From Bdellovibrio bacteriovorus (lineage in GTDB: Bacteria > Bdellovibrionota > Bdellovibrionia > Bdellovibrionales > Bdellovibrionaceae): 52,136 bases of DNA. Numbering within the stretch: the first letter of the stretch is position 1; every line of letters starts with the position of its first letter. Of this stretch, positions 25,290 to 34,901 are shown in pieces. Location: assembly GCF_001592745.1 (NCBI RefSeq), contig NZ_LUKD01000001.1:66242-118377 (forward strand). The letters run 5' to 3'. The notes beneath the pieces were generated by a model, which made no database searches, had not been told where the DNA came from, and saw nothing but the letters and a program-made list of their open reading frames with translations. The translations under genes were made by a program, and so were the position numbers.

Positions 25290-26975
25290 TTACCCCACAA
25301 TCTTTGCTGTTTTCATAACACGCAGGCTGTTGCCTGAAAGTTCAACCAAGGGCGCTGCCAAGTTTTCGTAAGGATTTTTTGGCACACGTAAAAGAGCTGC
25401 CACCGTTGAAGCTGCCATCGTCGGTGTGGGGCGACCCGCTTGATTGTAACCATCAATTGCGGCTCCAATACCTTGAGTCCCCGTGTAACCGCCGCCATGA
25501 CCACCTTTAATGATGTTGCCGACGACATAAGGACCATTCGAGAAAGCGCCCGTGTAGACACTGGTGACCATTTGATTGAAACCATGGTCACTGCCCGTTC
25601 CATTAGCGCGGGCACTGCGATTGAATTCAGAAATAATTTGCACAACAGTTTCAGACCATAGATCTGTGTTGTTCACTTTTGTTTTCTTCAATTGATCAAT
25701 CAACTCTAAAAGACCTGCCGCCAACGCGCGATAGTAAGCCGTCGTCAAAAGCACGGCCGGGATAGCGCCAGTTTCATGCATGTCTTTAATACCCGTATGC
25801 GCCATCGTGACACCGTTTGCGGCATCACGCAAAGTCACGTTGTTCAAGTCACCGACTTGAATGTTGAGTGAACTGACCAGACCTTCTTTTAAAACATACT
25901 CCGCTAAGGCCAAACCTTCGCTCAAACCACCTGATTCAGTCATTGTTGAAACGGCACTTCTCATATCAAAATCGGGATGCACTGTAAGACCACGATTTCC
26001 GTCAGCCACGTGCACACGCCAGAAATTTCCTTGGTCCGAAATCAAAGGAATATCACTGATACCGACAAGACCTGATTGGCGCATGCTGGATTCAATGATG
26101 CTTTTGTATCTATTCACGGCACTTGTCCAATATCCATCGATATTGCCGATGCCTTTTTTCATAAGGTCTGAAGCATTAGAAAGATTTTTTGCGAGAACTG
26201 TCGAGCCCGCGAAATCGGACTGAGCATAAGCACGTAAGCGCGCTTGCGCTAAATCGAAGGCATCACGGTTGCGAGTCTTTAAGTCACGACCTTTTACACG
26301 GCCCCCTTGAGGACCACCAAAGCCTTCAAGCAAGGAATGCAAAGGACTGCCGGTAAGTTTATTGAGCGCCTTACCTTTAAGAGACATGTAGTTCCCGTAA
26401 GCTCCACGGTTCGGCCACTCCACCGCCTCAAAAGTTTTTGAAGAATAGTCGGCCGCTAGACCCATCACTGAAGAAACACCACCCACAGGTGCTTGCTGAA
26501 CCGTCGCATTGAACGGATGGCCGTCAAAGCCCGTACCGAAGCCGCGAATTACCAGCATGTGTTTAAGAAGATCTGTTAAAGGACGTTGTCCCGCACTGCT
26601 ATTCACCGTGTGCGAAAACATGTGAGGAACTAAAACACCATTATAATTAAACGAACTGTATTCAACACCCGTGACTCTGCCACCCGAGCTCACGTATTTC
26701 GTCGCCACCATCGGATTAAAATCCAATTGTGTGTCGGAAGGATTGGTTCTCATCCAAGCGTCAAAAGTATAACGAAGAGGTCCCCCTGCCATCAAAATAT
26801 TGATGTAGTTACGAGCTCCCGCTGTGCCGTTGGCCTCAGCTTGGGCTTCATGAATAAAGCCTGTGCTTAACACATTCAGCAGACGCTCAAGCGGAGTCGG
26901 AATTAAAGCTGTCGCACCGATAACGGCGCCACCAGCCATAAAACCCCTGCGTGAAAAATTATTATCGTCCCCCAT
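25290..26975 (-). CDS. Tat-exported DUF1501/DUF1552-like protein
   Basis: 561 aa. NNFSRRGFMAGGAVIGATAL is a twin-arginine signal peptide. The body matches the secreted proteins that accompany DUF1592/1588/1585 cytochromes in planctomycetes and myxobacteria (INILMAGGPLRYTFD, HMLVIRGFGTGFDGHPFN, VVQIISEFNRSARANGTGSDHGF). The distal DHG element resembles the sulfatase/alkaline-phosphatase-fold part of DUF1501. No enzymatic activity is known to me. GGGGGACACA lies directly before the ATG. Second gene of the operon. Confidence 0.78.
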   Translation of the reverse strand: MGDDNNFSRRGFMAGGAVIGATALIPTPLERLLNVLSTGFIHEAQAEANGTAGARNYINILMAGGPLRYTFDAWMRTNPSDTQLDFNPMVATKYVSSGGRVTGVEYSSFNYNGVLVPHMFSHTVNSSAGQRPLTDLLKHMLVIRGFGTGFDGHPFNATVQQAPVGGVSSVMGLAADYSSKTFEAVEWPNRGAYGNYMSLKGKALNKLTGSPLHSLLEGFGGPQGGRVKGRDLKTRNRDAFDLAQARLRAYAQSDFAGSTVLAKNLSNASDLMKKGIGNIDGYWTSAVNRYKSIIESSMRQSGLVGISDIPLISDQGNFWRVHVADGNRGLTVHPDFDMRSAVSTMTESGGLSEGLALAEYVLKEGLVSSLNIQVGDLNNVTLRDAANGVTMAHTGIKDMHETGAIPAVLLTTAYYRALAAGLLELIDQLKKTKVNNTDLWSETVVQIISEFNRSARANGTGSDHGFNQMVTSVYTGAFSNGPYVVGNIIKGGHGGGYTGTQGIGAAIDGYNQAGRPTPTMAASTVAALLRVPKNPYENLAAPLVELSGNSLRVMKTAKIVG

Positions 26976-26988
26976 TGTGTCCCCCGGT

Positions 26989-28536
26989 TTACTGCTCTCG
27001 GAAATTCGCTTCTTTATAGTACTTCGACGACATGATTCGTTTGATCATGCGACGAACGGATTGAGAATCGCGAAGCTCTGCCCCCAAAGCTTCCACGAAC
27101 TCGCGGTCTGCTATAGATTCGCTGGATAATTTTCTGTTCAATTCTGCGTTGGCAGGATTTGAACGGTCGTAAAGAGCGACTTGGATACCTGTGAAATACT
27201 CGAAGTATCTTTTTGCCGCACAATTATAATAGTCCGGCGTATTTGCCATCGCCTCGCCCAACTGCGCAACTCCATTCACAGGTTTATCAATCAAAGTTCC
27301 TGTCATTGATCTAAAGAACAAGCGACCCGTTGGTTGTTGACGATGGAAGTTCGCCACAGGCTCTGAAGGCCAACCAGCGACGGAAGACAAATCAGGTTTA
27401 TAAGTCACCATGTGCAATGCGGTTTTAGAATGTGTGCGAGATCCTTCACTCATGACGAAGTAATCAGAACCTGCCATCACCACATTGCGAGTCGTGTAGG
27501 CCATAGGATCTAAAGTCGCATGGCACATCACACAGCTTGCAGAGTTTCTAAATGGTGCAGAAGAATTTCCAACCACCATTGTGCGAATATCCGATTCACG
27601 CAGCGCCGGCAACTCTTGGCAAAGGAAAGAGTTCATATTGGTTTGCGACCAGCGACGAGCAACTTTCGTTGTTCCATTCGCCTCAAGACCACGGCCATGC
27701 CCATAGTTCAAAAGAATATAAATGGGTGTTCCTAAAACACCACCGCCCAATGTGGCGTTTAGATTGAACGAGTGATTCAATCCTTGCTGCTCATTTCCAC
27801 GACGATCGGCACCAAGTGGCTGCAAGCTGACGTTTGGAATCATCACGCTCTCGCTTTTAATACGAATCCCCACTAATTCACCGACTTCAATTTTAGGTAA
27901 ATGCAGGAACATGGAATTTGTCGTATCCGAATTTCCGTTAAAACCACCCGTCAATGCACGGAAGTTAAAAAGGTTTTCGTTAAAGCCCGCGTGATTGCCG
28001 TAAAGGCGACGCGCTGGAAAATTCACATTCCAGCCGATTTGACTGCGAACAGCCGCGTTTTCCTCTCGTTGAGCGTGCACACCCCAACCCAAAGTCAGAA
28101 CGTCTTTGTACTCAGCCCCACGAGCAAACATGGCGCGAGTCAAAGCTAGACCTGGCTCTGTGGAGTCATAGATATCCATAGTCCCACGAGCCAACTCCTC
28201 GTTGTATTCTTGGATTTGTTCCACGGAGTTTGCAGAGAACCATGTACGATGAAAATTATAGAAGTTATTAAGAACGGCTCTAGCTTCTTTATCGTTGCGA
28301 TTGATCAATGGACCCGAAGCATCTAGCTCGGCCTTATCCAAAAGACTGTTGCAGGCATCCAAGGCTTTCACCTTCCCTGCTTTGATCTGGATCATCGTAG
28401 CGTGTTTAAGAGGTACGGGCTTACCCGTTAGCTGAGTATAGCAACGATTAAAGAGCGCCGCCTCAGACAAAGTCTGAGCCGATGACGAAACTGACGCCAA
28501 CAGCACCATAACTGTACCAGTAATAAAATGTGTCAC
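26989..28536 (-). CDS. DUF1588/DUF1585-like c-type cytochrome
   Basis: 515 aa, secreted (leader THFITGTVMVLLASVSSSAQ). It holds SCVMCHATLDPMAY, the DUF1588-type heme site, and ends with NCAAKRYFEYFTGIQ followed by SKYYKEA, like DUF1585. Proteins of this type are paired with DUF1501/1552 proteins, as here. I chose GTG at 28536, seven bases after GGGGG; the ATG at 28542 abuts it with one base between. First gene of the operon, 14 bases before the Tat protein. Confidence 0.75.
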   Translation of the reverse strand: MTHFITGTVMVLLASVSSSAQTLSEAALFNRCYTQLTGKPVPLKHATMIQIKAGKVKALDACNSLLDKAELDASGPLINRNDKEARAVLNNFYNFHRTWFSANSVEQIQEYNEELARGTMDIYDSTEPGLALTRAMFARGAEYKDVLTLGWGVHAQREENAAVRSQIGWNVNFPARRLYGNHAGFNENLFNFRALTGGFNGNSDTTNSMFLHLPKIEVGELVGIRIKSESVMIPNVSLQPLGADRRGNEQQGLNHSFNLNATLGGGVLGTPIYILLNYGHGRGLEANGTTKVARRWSQTNMNSFLCQELPALRESDIRTMVVGNSSAPFRNSASCVMCHATLDPMAYTTRNVVMAGSDYFVMSEGSRTHSKTALHMVTYKPDLSSVAGWPSEPVANFHRQQPTGRLFFRSMTGTLIDKPVNGVAQLGEAMANTPDYYNCAAKRYFEYFTGIQVALYDRSNPANAELNRKLSSESIADREFVEALGAELRDSQSVRRMIKRIMSSKYYKEANFREQ

Positions 28537-28736
28537 GGTCATTCCCCCGAATTCTTCCGCTCCCTAATAGTATCGGATGGTTAAGGTAAAAGACGACCTC
28601 GCTTCTTAAATTGAGACATAAATAATTTGAATACGTGTTCCGCGGAGGAAACCTAAGTAAATTTATCCGGATTTTAGAGGTAACAGAGGGTCCGGTTTTC
28701 CTTTAGTTTCATTTTGATTCTGACGATAGTATCACT

Positions 28737-29570
28737 ATGAAAATCATCATTACAGCACTGCTATTATCAGCCCTTGTTTCACCAGCTTATGCGATTCGCA
28801 CCCTCAGTGTAAAAAAAGACCGCGTCCTTCTAGATCTTGAAGGAGAATCTGTTCAAGCCGGTGAAAAATTGGGAGTTCGTGATGGTGATGGTAAAGCGCG
28901 CGCCCTTCTTGAAATCAAACAAGTCAAAAACAACCGAGCAGTCGCCGCGATCCTTAAAGGTTCAATGAGTCCTGACTTTTCCATCGAAAAGCTTTCTCGT
29001 GGCGCAAAGTCTTCGCAAACTGCGAGCCGTGCGCCAAAATCTCAATCTGCTTGGGGATTGACTGCGGGTTACGCCATGAATACGATGACTGTAAAACCAA
29101 CGGGCACTTCAAGCATCTCTCTTTCTGGAAATAGCTTTAATCTTTCGGGCTTCTATCAAATGCAACTAGACGGCAATATCAGTGCGCGCATTTTGGGTGG
29201 TTATGAATCCTTGCAAGCTTCTGGAACTTCCTCTGCGGCTTCATGTACGGGCAGCTCAGACTGTAAGGTCGAAATTGGCTACTTGGGTGTTGAAGCCTTG
29301 GTTCGTTATACTTTCTTAAAAACGAAGACTATGGAATTCAACGCCGCCGCGGGTTTAGGATTCCTTTTTGCCATGAATAAAAGCAGTAACGTTCTAGACA
29401 CCAGCAAAATTTCCACAAATCAAACCATCGTGGTGTCTGCAGGAATGGACTATCATCTTAACCGCAACAATTTTATTCCGGTTCAACTTGATTACGCTAT
29501 GTACCCGGACAACAACACATCTTCCGCAAAACAAATCATCCTTCGCGCGGGATATGGATTTAACTTTTAG
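28737..29570 (+). CDS. Outer-membrane beta-barrel with N-terminal periplasmic domain
   Basis: 277 aa. Signal peptide ending SPAYA/IRT. Residues about 20-85 form a small beta-domain, then a Ser/Gln linker, then an eight-strand-like barrel (GLTAGYAMNTM ... ILRAGYGFNF) with aromatic C-terminus. Two Cys (SCTGSSDC) sit in a probable surface loop. It is divergent from the heme operon, and 11 bases upstream of the BNR protein gene, so the latter two form an operon. Confidence 0.68.
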   Translation: MKIIITALLLSALVSPAYAIRTLSVKKDRVLLDLEGESVQAGEKLGVRDGDGKARALLEIKQVKNNRAVAAILKGSMSPDFSIEKLSRGAKSSQTASRAPKSQSAWGLTAGYAMNTMTVKPTGTSSISLSGNSFNLSGFYQMQLDGNISARILGGYESLQASGTSSAASCTGSSDCKVEIGYLGVEALVRYTFLKTKTMEFNAAAGLGFLFAMNKSSNVLDTSKISTNQTIVVSAGMDYHLNRNNFIPVQLDYAMYPDNNTSSAKQIILRAGYGFNF

Positions 29571-29581
29571 TTAGGTTGATA

Positions 29582-31252
29582 ATGAAAAAACTGGTTTGTG
29601 CAGCGCTTGCTCTGACAGCGATGGTGGTTTCTTTTAAACTGCTTCGCCCCAGTTCGTCCCTTGAAGGCTCGGGCTCTTTTTCATCTTTGAATAAAAACAA
29701 ATATGCTCCCTTAAAGCTTCCTGCTTTTCCTAAAACCGGATTGAATCAATTCAATTCTCCCGCGGAAGTCGCGAATTTTTTAGAAAGTTATCACGAGCGC
29801 AAAGTTTTTGCCTGGGAGCCAGGTTATCCCATTTACATCCCCGCCTTTGACAGTTTCAATCGACCTTATTTTCGAAGTCACGAGCGCAGCCAGACGGCAC
29901 CACTCGCCAGCGGATTTAAAAAATATCAACACGGCGTTTGGATGGACTTGCCCTTTGATATTTCCGCAGTGAAAAAACATTTTCCGAATTCCACCGTGGA
30001 TGAGATCGCTTCCATGAACCGACAAGATCTGATCTGGGATCCGAAGATGGCGGTCTTTGATAAAGACGACATTCTTTACAGCGTCGTCCGTATCAAAACC
30101 AAAGACTCAGCGAACAAACACTATGTTCTGATGTACTCAAAGGATCACGGGAGCACTTGGAAAAGTCAGGTTCTTCTAAGCTCTTCAACACTACCTGAAT
30201 GGTACGACCTTGAAAGACCTTACACTTCAAAACCTCTGCCGGGTCCGCCGGCTTTCTTGTACTTTCAAGCTAGCGGCAAAGTCTCTGGTTACGAAAGTGG
30301 ATTTGAATACTGGCAAGGAACTGTTGGAACCTTGACGCTGCAAACGACTTCATTTGATAAAAACGGAGAGCTGGTCGCTGACACTCCCCTCACCCTAAGC
30401 ACAACAGCACAGCCCATCGGTTATCGCAGTGGCAGTGCCGTTAAACTTCTGCGCGCCGGAGATAAATATTTTGTCGTCTGGCTAGAAGCCACTTTGGATC
30501 ACAAGTTAGAAAAAAATCAAAGAGGTCGCCCTACGAATACGGTGCCCGATAAAAATGGCAATCCCTATTCAGGAATTTGGGTTGCAGAGTATGACGTCAA
30601 ATCCGGATTGATCAGGAAAAAAGAAATTCTTAAAACCTGGCCTTTGAATGACAACCACAATCAGCCCGGCATTGTGCGCTCAAGCCAAGGAATCTTGCAC
30701 GTTATTGGCGGATCGCATGGTGGCCACTTCACATATACCTCGTCGACAAAATCGGACTCTATCGATACCTGGTCCGCACCGCAATTTGTGAACACGACGG
30801 ACAGTGGGTATAGCGCGAACTTCAATATTCCTGGTGTTTCTGGCGGTAGCCAAACTTATGTCTCTTTCATCATCGACAGCAAAGACAAGCTTCATGTGGC
30901 CTATCGCCTGTGGGCTTACGATAAGTCCCTTTTTGACTTTGAATATTTCGGAGCACTGGCCTACCAAACGGCGGAGCTTACAAGCGAATCGAATCTTTAC
31001 AAATGGAGTGCTCCAAAGATTTTGGTCTACCCGAATGCGCAAGAATACACGCATTTCTATCAAGTGATGACCATTGATCGTCGCGATCATCTTTACTTAG
31101 AGTACAGTCAGATGCGTCCCTATGCGCCTTACTATTTCAAGACTCCATCCGGAGAGGCTATTAACACCTCGGCCATGCAGAACTCCGCCTTACTGAAAAC
31201 CAGTGACGGCGGACACTCTTGGCATTTGGTGGAGGACGAGGATTTTCGCTAA
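29582..31252 (+). CDS. Secreted BNR/Asp-box repeat protein
   Basis: 556 aa with an N-terminal hydrophobic leader (MKKLVCAALALTAMVVSF). The body fits a BNR_4-type sialidase-like propeller: Asp boxes SKDHGSTW (about residue 188) and SDGGHSW near the C-terminus, and repeated WVAEYD / IVRSSQGILHVIGG blades. Related proteins are glycan-binding or glycoside- or polysaccharide-active enzymes. Catalytic residues cannot be assigned. The ATG is six bases after a TTG (29576). It is coupled to the barrel gene and ends eight bases from the convergent gene. Confidence 0.72.
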   Translation: MKKLVCAALALTAMVVSFKLLRPSSSLEGSGSFSSLNKNKYAPLKLPAFPKTGLNQFNSPAEVANFLESYHERKVFAWEPGYPIYIPAFDSFNRPYFRSHERSQTAPLASGFKKYQHGVWMDLPFDISAVKKHFPNSTVDEIASMNRQDLIWDPKMAVFDKDDILYSVVRIKTKDSANKHYVLMYSKDHGSTWKSQVLLSSSTLPEWYDLERPYTSKPLPGPPAFLYFQASGKVSGYESGFEYWQGTVGTLTLQTTSFDKNGELVADTPLTLSTTAQPIGYRSGSAVKLLRAGDKYFVVWLEATLDHKLEKNQRGRPTNTVPDKNGNPYSGIWVAEYDVKSGLIRKKEILKTWPLNDNHNQPGIVRSSQGILHVIGGSHGGHFTYTSSTKSDSIDTWSAPQFVNTTDSGYSANFNIPGVSGGSQTYVSFIIDSKDKLHVAYRLWAYDKSLFDFEYFGALAYQTAELTSESNLYKWSAPKILVYPNAQEYTHFYQVMTIDRRDHLYLEYSQMRPYAPYYFKTPSGEAINTSAMQNSALLKTSDGGHSWHLVEDEDFR

Positions 31253-31259
31253 TTAATTT

Positions 31260-31901
31260 CTAGCGCACATTTCGACAGTTGCGAAGTTCGACGGATCTGT
31301 ATCCGATCTTTTGCTGACACTTTCTTTGCACTTGAGCGTGTGCGCGCACAGCACTTACGGCTTCTGCCGCAAGATTCGTGAAGTAATTTACTTGGTACGC
31401 GTTCGCGCGTCCCCAGCATTCACACTCGACCATCACAAAGTTCTGAGGTGGTGTTACCTGTGACATCGTCACCTCATCAAAGCCATTCAAACCACAGCGG
31501 TGCGAGTAATCACATCGCACTTGCACTAGAAATTTATCTTTGATTTTCGAAACACTCACCGACAAAGAAAGCGTTGCTAAGTCGGTTAAAAATGGCGGAA
31601 GCATTGGATACTCCACTGTGGATCCCAATGGCACAATAACTTCATGAGGGAAACCGGCAAATGAAGAAGAGCAATTCACGGTGCCAACCGCCGACACCGG
31701 CACCTTAACTTGGTCGCCCATCACCTCTAGGGAAATAGTCCGCGACGATTTTGGATAGATATAGTTCTGAGTTCCTTCATAGGTGCAAGCGGCCCCATAC
31801 TGCGGGTACTCACTGCGTGCCACTACTTCCATATTTCCCTGAACCACTTCAGCAAAGGTGACTGTTGGTAACAAAAATAGAATCGTTAGAATCGCTTTCA
31901 T
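31260..31901 (-). CDS. Secreted cysteine-rich protein of unknown function
   Basis: 213 aa from the ATG at 31901, which follows GGGGGTTTT; the longer frame to 32024 lacks a signal peptide. Leader MKAILTILFLLPTVTFAEV. Eight or so Cys residues (ACTYE, VNCSS, VRCDYSHRCG, ECECWG, RKCQQ, RNCRN) point to several disulfides. No known domain. It is divergent from the trypsin-like lipoprotein gene. Confidence 0.65.
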   Translation of the reverse strand: MKAILTILFLLPTVTFAEVVQGNMEVVARSEYPQYGAACTYEGTQNYIYPKSSRTISLEVMGDQVKVPVSAVGTVNCSSSFAGFPHEVIVPLGSTVEYPMLPPFLTDLATLSLSVSVSKIKDKFLVQVRCDYSHRCGLNGFDEVTMSQVTPPQNFVMVECECWGRANAYQVNYFTNLAAEAVSAVRAHAQVQRKCQQKIGYRSVELRNCRNVR

Positions 31902-32138
31902 AAAACCCCCGGGGCCGATCACTATCCCAAATCCTGAGGACTTTTCAACCAAGATGCCCAGGGTCATTGCGAGGCACATGAAATTTGCTCCCTCTAACAC
32001 CGCTAGGTTCGAGTTGAGGGACAAAGAAGTGTCAATTTTTTGTCCTACGAGAGAATGTTTTCACCTCACACGAAAGAACTTACCACCACGTCAAAATTTG
32101 ATAAATGTGGGCGGTTCTTTTCGAATCAAGGAGTCTTT

Positions 32139-32942
32139 ATGTTTAAAAAGCTATCTCTTACTTTGGCCGTCGCATTAACATTAAGCGCCTGTGCCGAGAC
32201 CGCTCAGCAAGCGCAAGTGGAATTAAGTGGCCAACAAAAAGGTGTCATTGGTGGCGATAAAGTAGAAGCAAATAGCCGCATCAGCCGTTCGACCGTCGGT
32301 CTTTATGACGAAAATGCTAAAGCCCTTTGCACTGGAACTTTGATTGCACCAAATCTTGTTTTAACAGCTGCACACTGTATCGATCCCACATCGGATAAAA
32401 TGGTGGTTTTATTCGGTCAGGAATTTAAAAATGCTGACGCTTCTCAACTTCGTCGCGTCGTTAAAAAAGTTCAGCACAAATTCTATGGTGAGATGAAGGC
32501 AGAAGACATGTACGACATCGCCATGCTTCGTTTTGAAGGTACGGCTCCCGCGGGTTATGCTCCGGCTCCCCTTCTTTCGGACTTCTCTGGCATCAGAAAA
32601 AACACAGAAGTCGTTGTTGCAGGCTTTGGTTTGAACTGGGCTTGGGGAGTTAAAAAAGGGGCTGGCACTCTGCGCACAACCACTTTGAAAGTGAAGTCTC
32701 CCATGAACGGCTCTACCGAAATCATGTTGGATCAATCACTTCGCCGTGGTATTTGCAGCGGTGACTCTGGTGGCCCTGCTTATCTTGATGTGAACGGTCA
32801 GTTGTATCTCTTGGGTGTTGCAAGTCGCGGCGATTCTTTGCCGATTCCGTTGACTCCGGATTGTTTTATTCTTTCCGTTTTCACTCGTGTTGATGCCCAT
32901 GCCGACTGGATCAATGAAACAGCTCTTGAGTTGTTGAAATAA
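32139..32942 (+). CDS. Trypsin-like (S1) serine protease lipoprotein
   Basis: 267 aa. Leader with lipobox LSAC, so it is lipid-anchored. The chymotrypsin-fold triad is complete: TAAHC (His), YDIAMLRF (Asp) and GDSGGP (Ser). VIGGDKV is the usual mature start after zymogen cleavage. AAGGAG lies seven bases before the ATG; an upstream start at 32040 is unsupported. Secreted S1 proteases are abundant in predatory bacteria, where they are thought to digest prey protein; that use is inference. Confidence 0.9.
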   Translation: MFKKLSLTLAVALTLSACAETAQQAQVELSGQQKGVIGGDKVEANSRISRSTVGLYDENAKALCTGTLIAPNLVLTAAHCIDPTSDKMVVLFGQEFKNADASQLRRVVKKVQHKFYGEMKAEDMYDIAMLRFEGTAPAGYAPAPLLSDFSGIRKNTEVVVAGFGLNWAWGVKKGAGTLRTTTLKVKSPMNGSTEIMLDQSLRRGICSGDSGGPAYLDVNGQLYLLGVASRGDSLPIPLTPDCFILSVFTRVDAHADWINETALELLK

Positions 32943-32970
32943 TCTTTCTTTAAGTTCCTAAATCTAAGTA

Positions 32971-33002
32971 AAAACCCCGAAAGCAATTTCGGGGTTTTTT
33001 AT
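32971..33002 (+). terminator. Terminator after the S1 protease gene
   Basis: AAAACCCCGAAA pairs with TTTCGGGGTTTT around GCAA, followed by a T-tract. Confidence 0.9.
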
Positions 33003-33052
33003 TGTGATCTCGCTAGTATATACCTCTCGGAACAGACTGCCCTTTTGGGGCC

Positions 33053-33073
33053 CCTGTCTCAATTTTAGACAGG
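33053..33073 (+). other. Leader hairpin
   Basis: CCTGTCT and AGACAGG form a perfect 7-bp stem with a CAATTTT loop, about 110 bp upstream of the next gene. There is no T-tract. It may be a 5' leader structure or an operator. Confidence 0.35.
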
Positions 33074-33185
33074 TGTCGAAAAGCTCTCCTCCATCGTATT
33101 GGAGCTAAGGCCTATAAAGCATTGGAACTTTCATTGCACCAGGCCCCTTTGGATCATAGCCCCTACACGAACGAGGTTTAACTAT

Positions 33186-34901
33186 ATGGTACGTCGGCTT
33201 CAAACATCGCGCATGTTGATTCCCCTGCTACTGTCGTTGCAAGGCTTTAATGCCTTGGCTGCGGACTTGAGTCCTCAGATTGCGAACAAGCACCTCTTGC
33301 CTAAAGCAGTGCAAGTGCAAGTCACGCAACGTGGAATGAAGTACTTTGATAACCGTTTGAGCGATCTATTAGGAAACCTCGGTGTGAAGCTCGATGAAGG
33401 TTATTTCCCGGCGATGAGCTATACTTTTGAAAAGCCCATCAACCCTGATGATTTTAAAGACTCCAATCCTGAAATGGTAAAAATGTATGCACAAGTTCGC
33501 GACCTTCTGACTCAATGGTTGGTTGGCTTTTCAATGGACGAACACCGCCCTACGATTGAGATCGGCGAGTCCGGCTATATCGCCAACTTTTCTCGTTTCG
33601 GCTTGGTGACCGATGAAGCCCTGATGAAAGCACTGGGAAAGCGCGACGGCGCGGTTTTGGCTATCGAACTTGAAGTCAAAAAGCTTTCTATTGCCACTCA
33701 CTCTGTGAAAGCTTGGGATATGAACAATGAATTTCTGGGTCAAGTGGGCCTGGAAGATGTTTCCATCACTGCAGGTGACGACACGACTCCTTTGAAAATT
33801 CGTCTTCCCTTCTACATTCGCTCCAACGCCAATGGAGGGTTGGATTTTGAAGCCTTAGAGATTGACAACAATCTTTCCGAAGCTCCCATTGCTTACCAAT
33901 ACAAAAAATTAATCGTCCCGCAAATCGCGGTTGAAATTAACGGAAAAAAGTTTCAGCTCAACACCGCTCAACTTGATGCGATGTTGATGGAGCAGGCGCC
34001 GGTCATCCTTCAAAAAGTCCGTGAAAGCCTGGGTGACTTTGCTCGTAAGCAATTGCCCGAACTTTTGAATCAAAAAGCCAAAGAATTTTTAAGTGGCTCT
34101 TTGGAGCAGGTTCAAGACATGGTTCCACCTGGAACCGAAGAATACGACCGCCGCCCTAACTTTAAATGGGGTTTAAAACTTCAGAATATCAATTTGAAAA
34201 AATCTTTGAATATTGAGCTGACGGCTTACGTTGAGGATCCAATCAATCCTCAAAGTCGCCCGGTGGCATCCAACGGCCCTCGCGGTCTTCCCCAAGTCAA
34301 TTTGCTGCCGCAGGAAAACTACGACCTTGCTTTGACGCTGGATCGCGCTTTGATCAACCGTGTTTTGCAGTTAAGTTACGAACGTAAAAACTTTGAGACC
34401 ATCCGCCAATCCAACGGCACCGTATTGAAGCTAAAGGCGGCGCCAACGATTGACTATGTAAAAACTCCAGCCGGCGCGGTCTTAAAGCCACAGGAGGCTT
34501 TCGTAAAACTGCATGTTTCAGTTGAAAATGAACCGGGTCATATCGCTCTTAAAGATAAAATCGTGATTGATTTCGACATCATTGCAAAATTACGCCAGTT
34601 GAGCGATAAGTCCGGCATGCAGCTGCAGTTGCATTCCATCGATGTGGACTCTTTGGTTATGGACAACAAATACCTTTCACTTGTGGGTAAGTTGATGCCA
34701 GGCAAAGTGCGCGAAGGTGTGAAAGAACGACTGCGTGAGCAAAGTGCAGGCTGGAAAACTGTGGATGAAGTCATCCCGGGAAGTTTGCCTCTTCCACCTG
34801 TGATTTTAGGAATTAAATTGGATATCAATCGCGTTGCTGTCGATCCAAACGGTCACATCGTCATGTATCTAGACTACGCGAAAACAGGAGCTAAAAAATG
34901 A
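33186..34901 (+). CDS. Large secreted protein of unknown function (TULIP-like pattern)
   Basis: 571 aa from the ATG at 33186, preceded by GAGG; starts further up are unsupported. Leader MVRRLQTSRMLIPLLLSLQG ends near LAA. Long amphipathic beta stretches and two similar halves (for example LNTAQLDAMLMEQAPVILQK; LALTLDRALINRVLQLSYER) recall TULIP-like lipid-binding proteins; this is a guess from pattern only. It overlaps the next gene by four bases (ATGA), so both are translated as a pair. Confidence 0.65.
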   Translation: MVRRLQTSRMLIPLLLSLQGFNALAADLSPQIANKHLLPKAVQVQVTQRGMKYFDNRLSDLLGNLGVKLDEGYFPAMSYTFEKPINPDDFKDSNPEMVKMYAQVRDLLTQWLVGFSMDEHRPTIEIGESGYIANFSRFGLVTDEALMKALGKRDGAVLAIELEVKKLSIATHSVKAWDMNNEFLGQVGLEDVSITAGDDTTPLKIRLPFYIRSNANGGLDFEALEIDNNLSEAPIAYQYKKLIVPQIAVEINGKKFQLNTAQLDAMLMEQAPVILQKVRESLGDFARKQLPELLNQKAKEFLSGSLEQVQDMVPPGTEEYDRRPNFKWGLKLQNINLKKSLNIELTAYVEDPINPQSRPVASNGPRGLPQVNLLPQENYDLALTLDRALINRVLQLSYERKNFETIRQSNGTVLKLKAAPTIDYVKTPAGAVLKPQEAFVKLHVSVENEPGHIALKDKIVIDFDIIAKLRQLSDKSGMQLQLHSIDVDSLVMDNKYLSLVGKLMPGKVREGVKERLREQSAGWKTVDEVIPGSLPLPPVILGIKLDINRVAVDPNGHIVMYLDYAKTGAKK

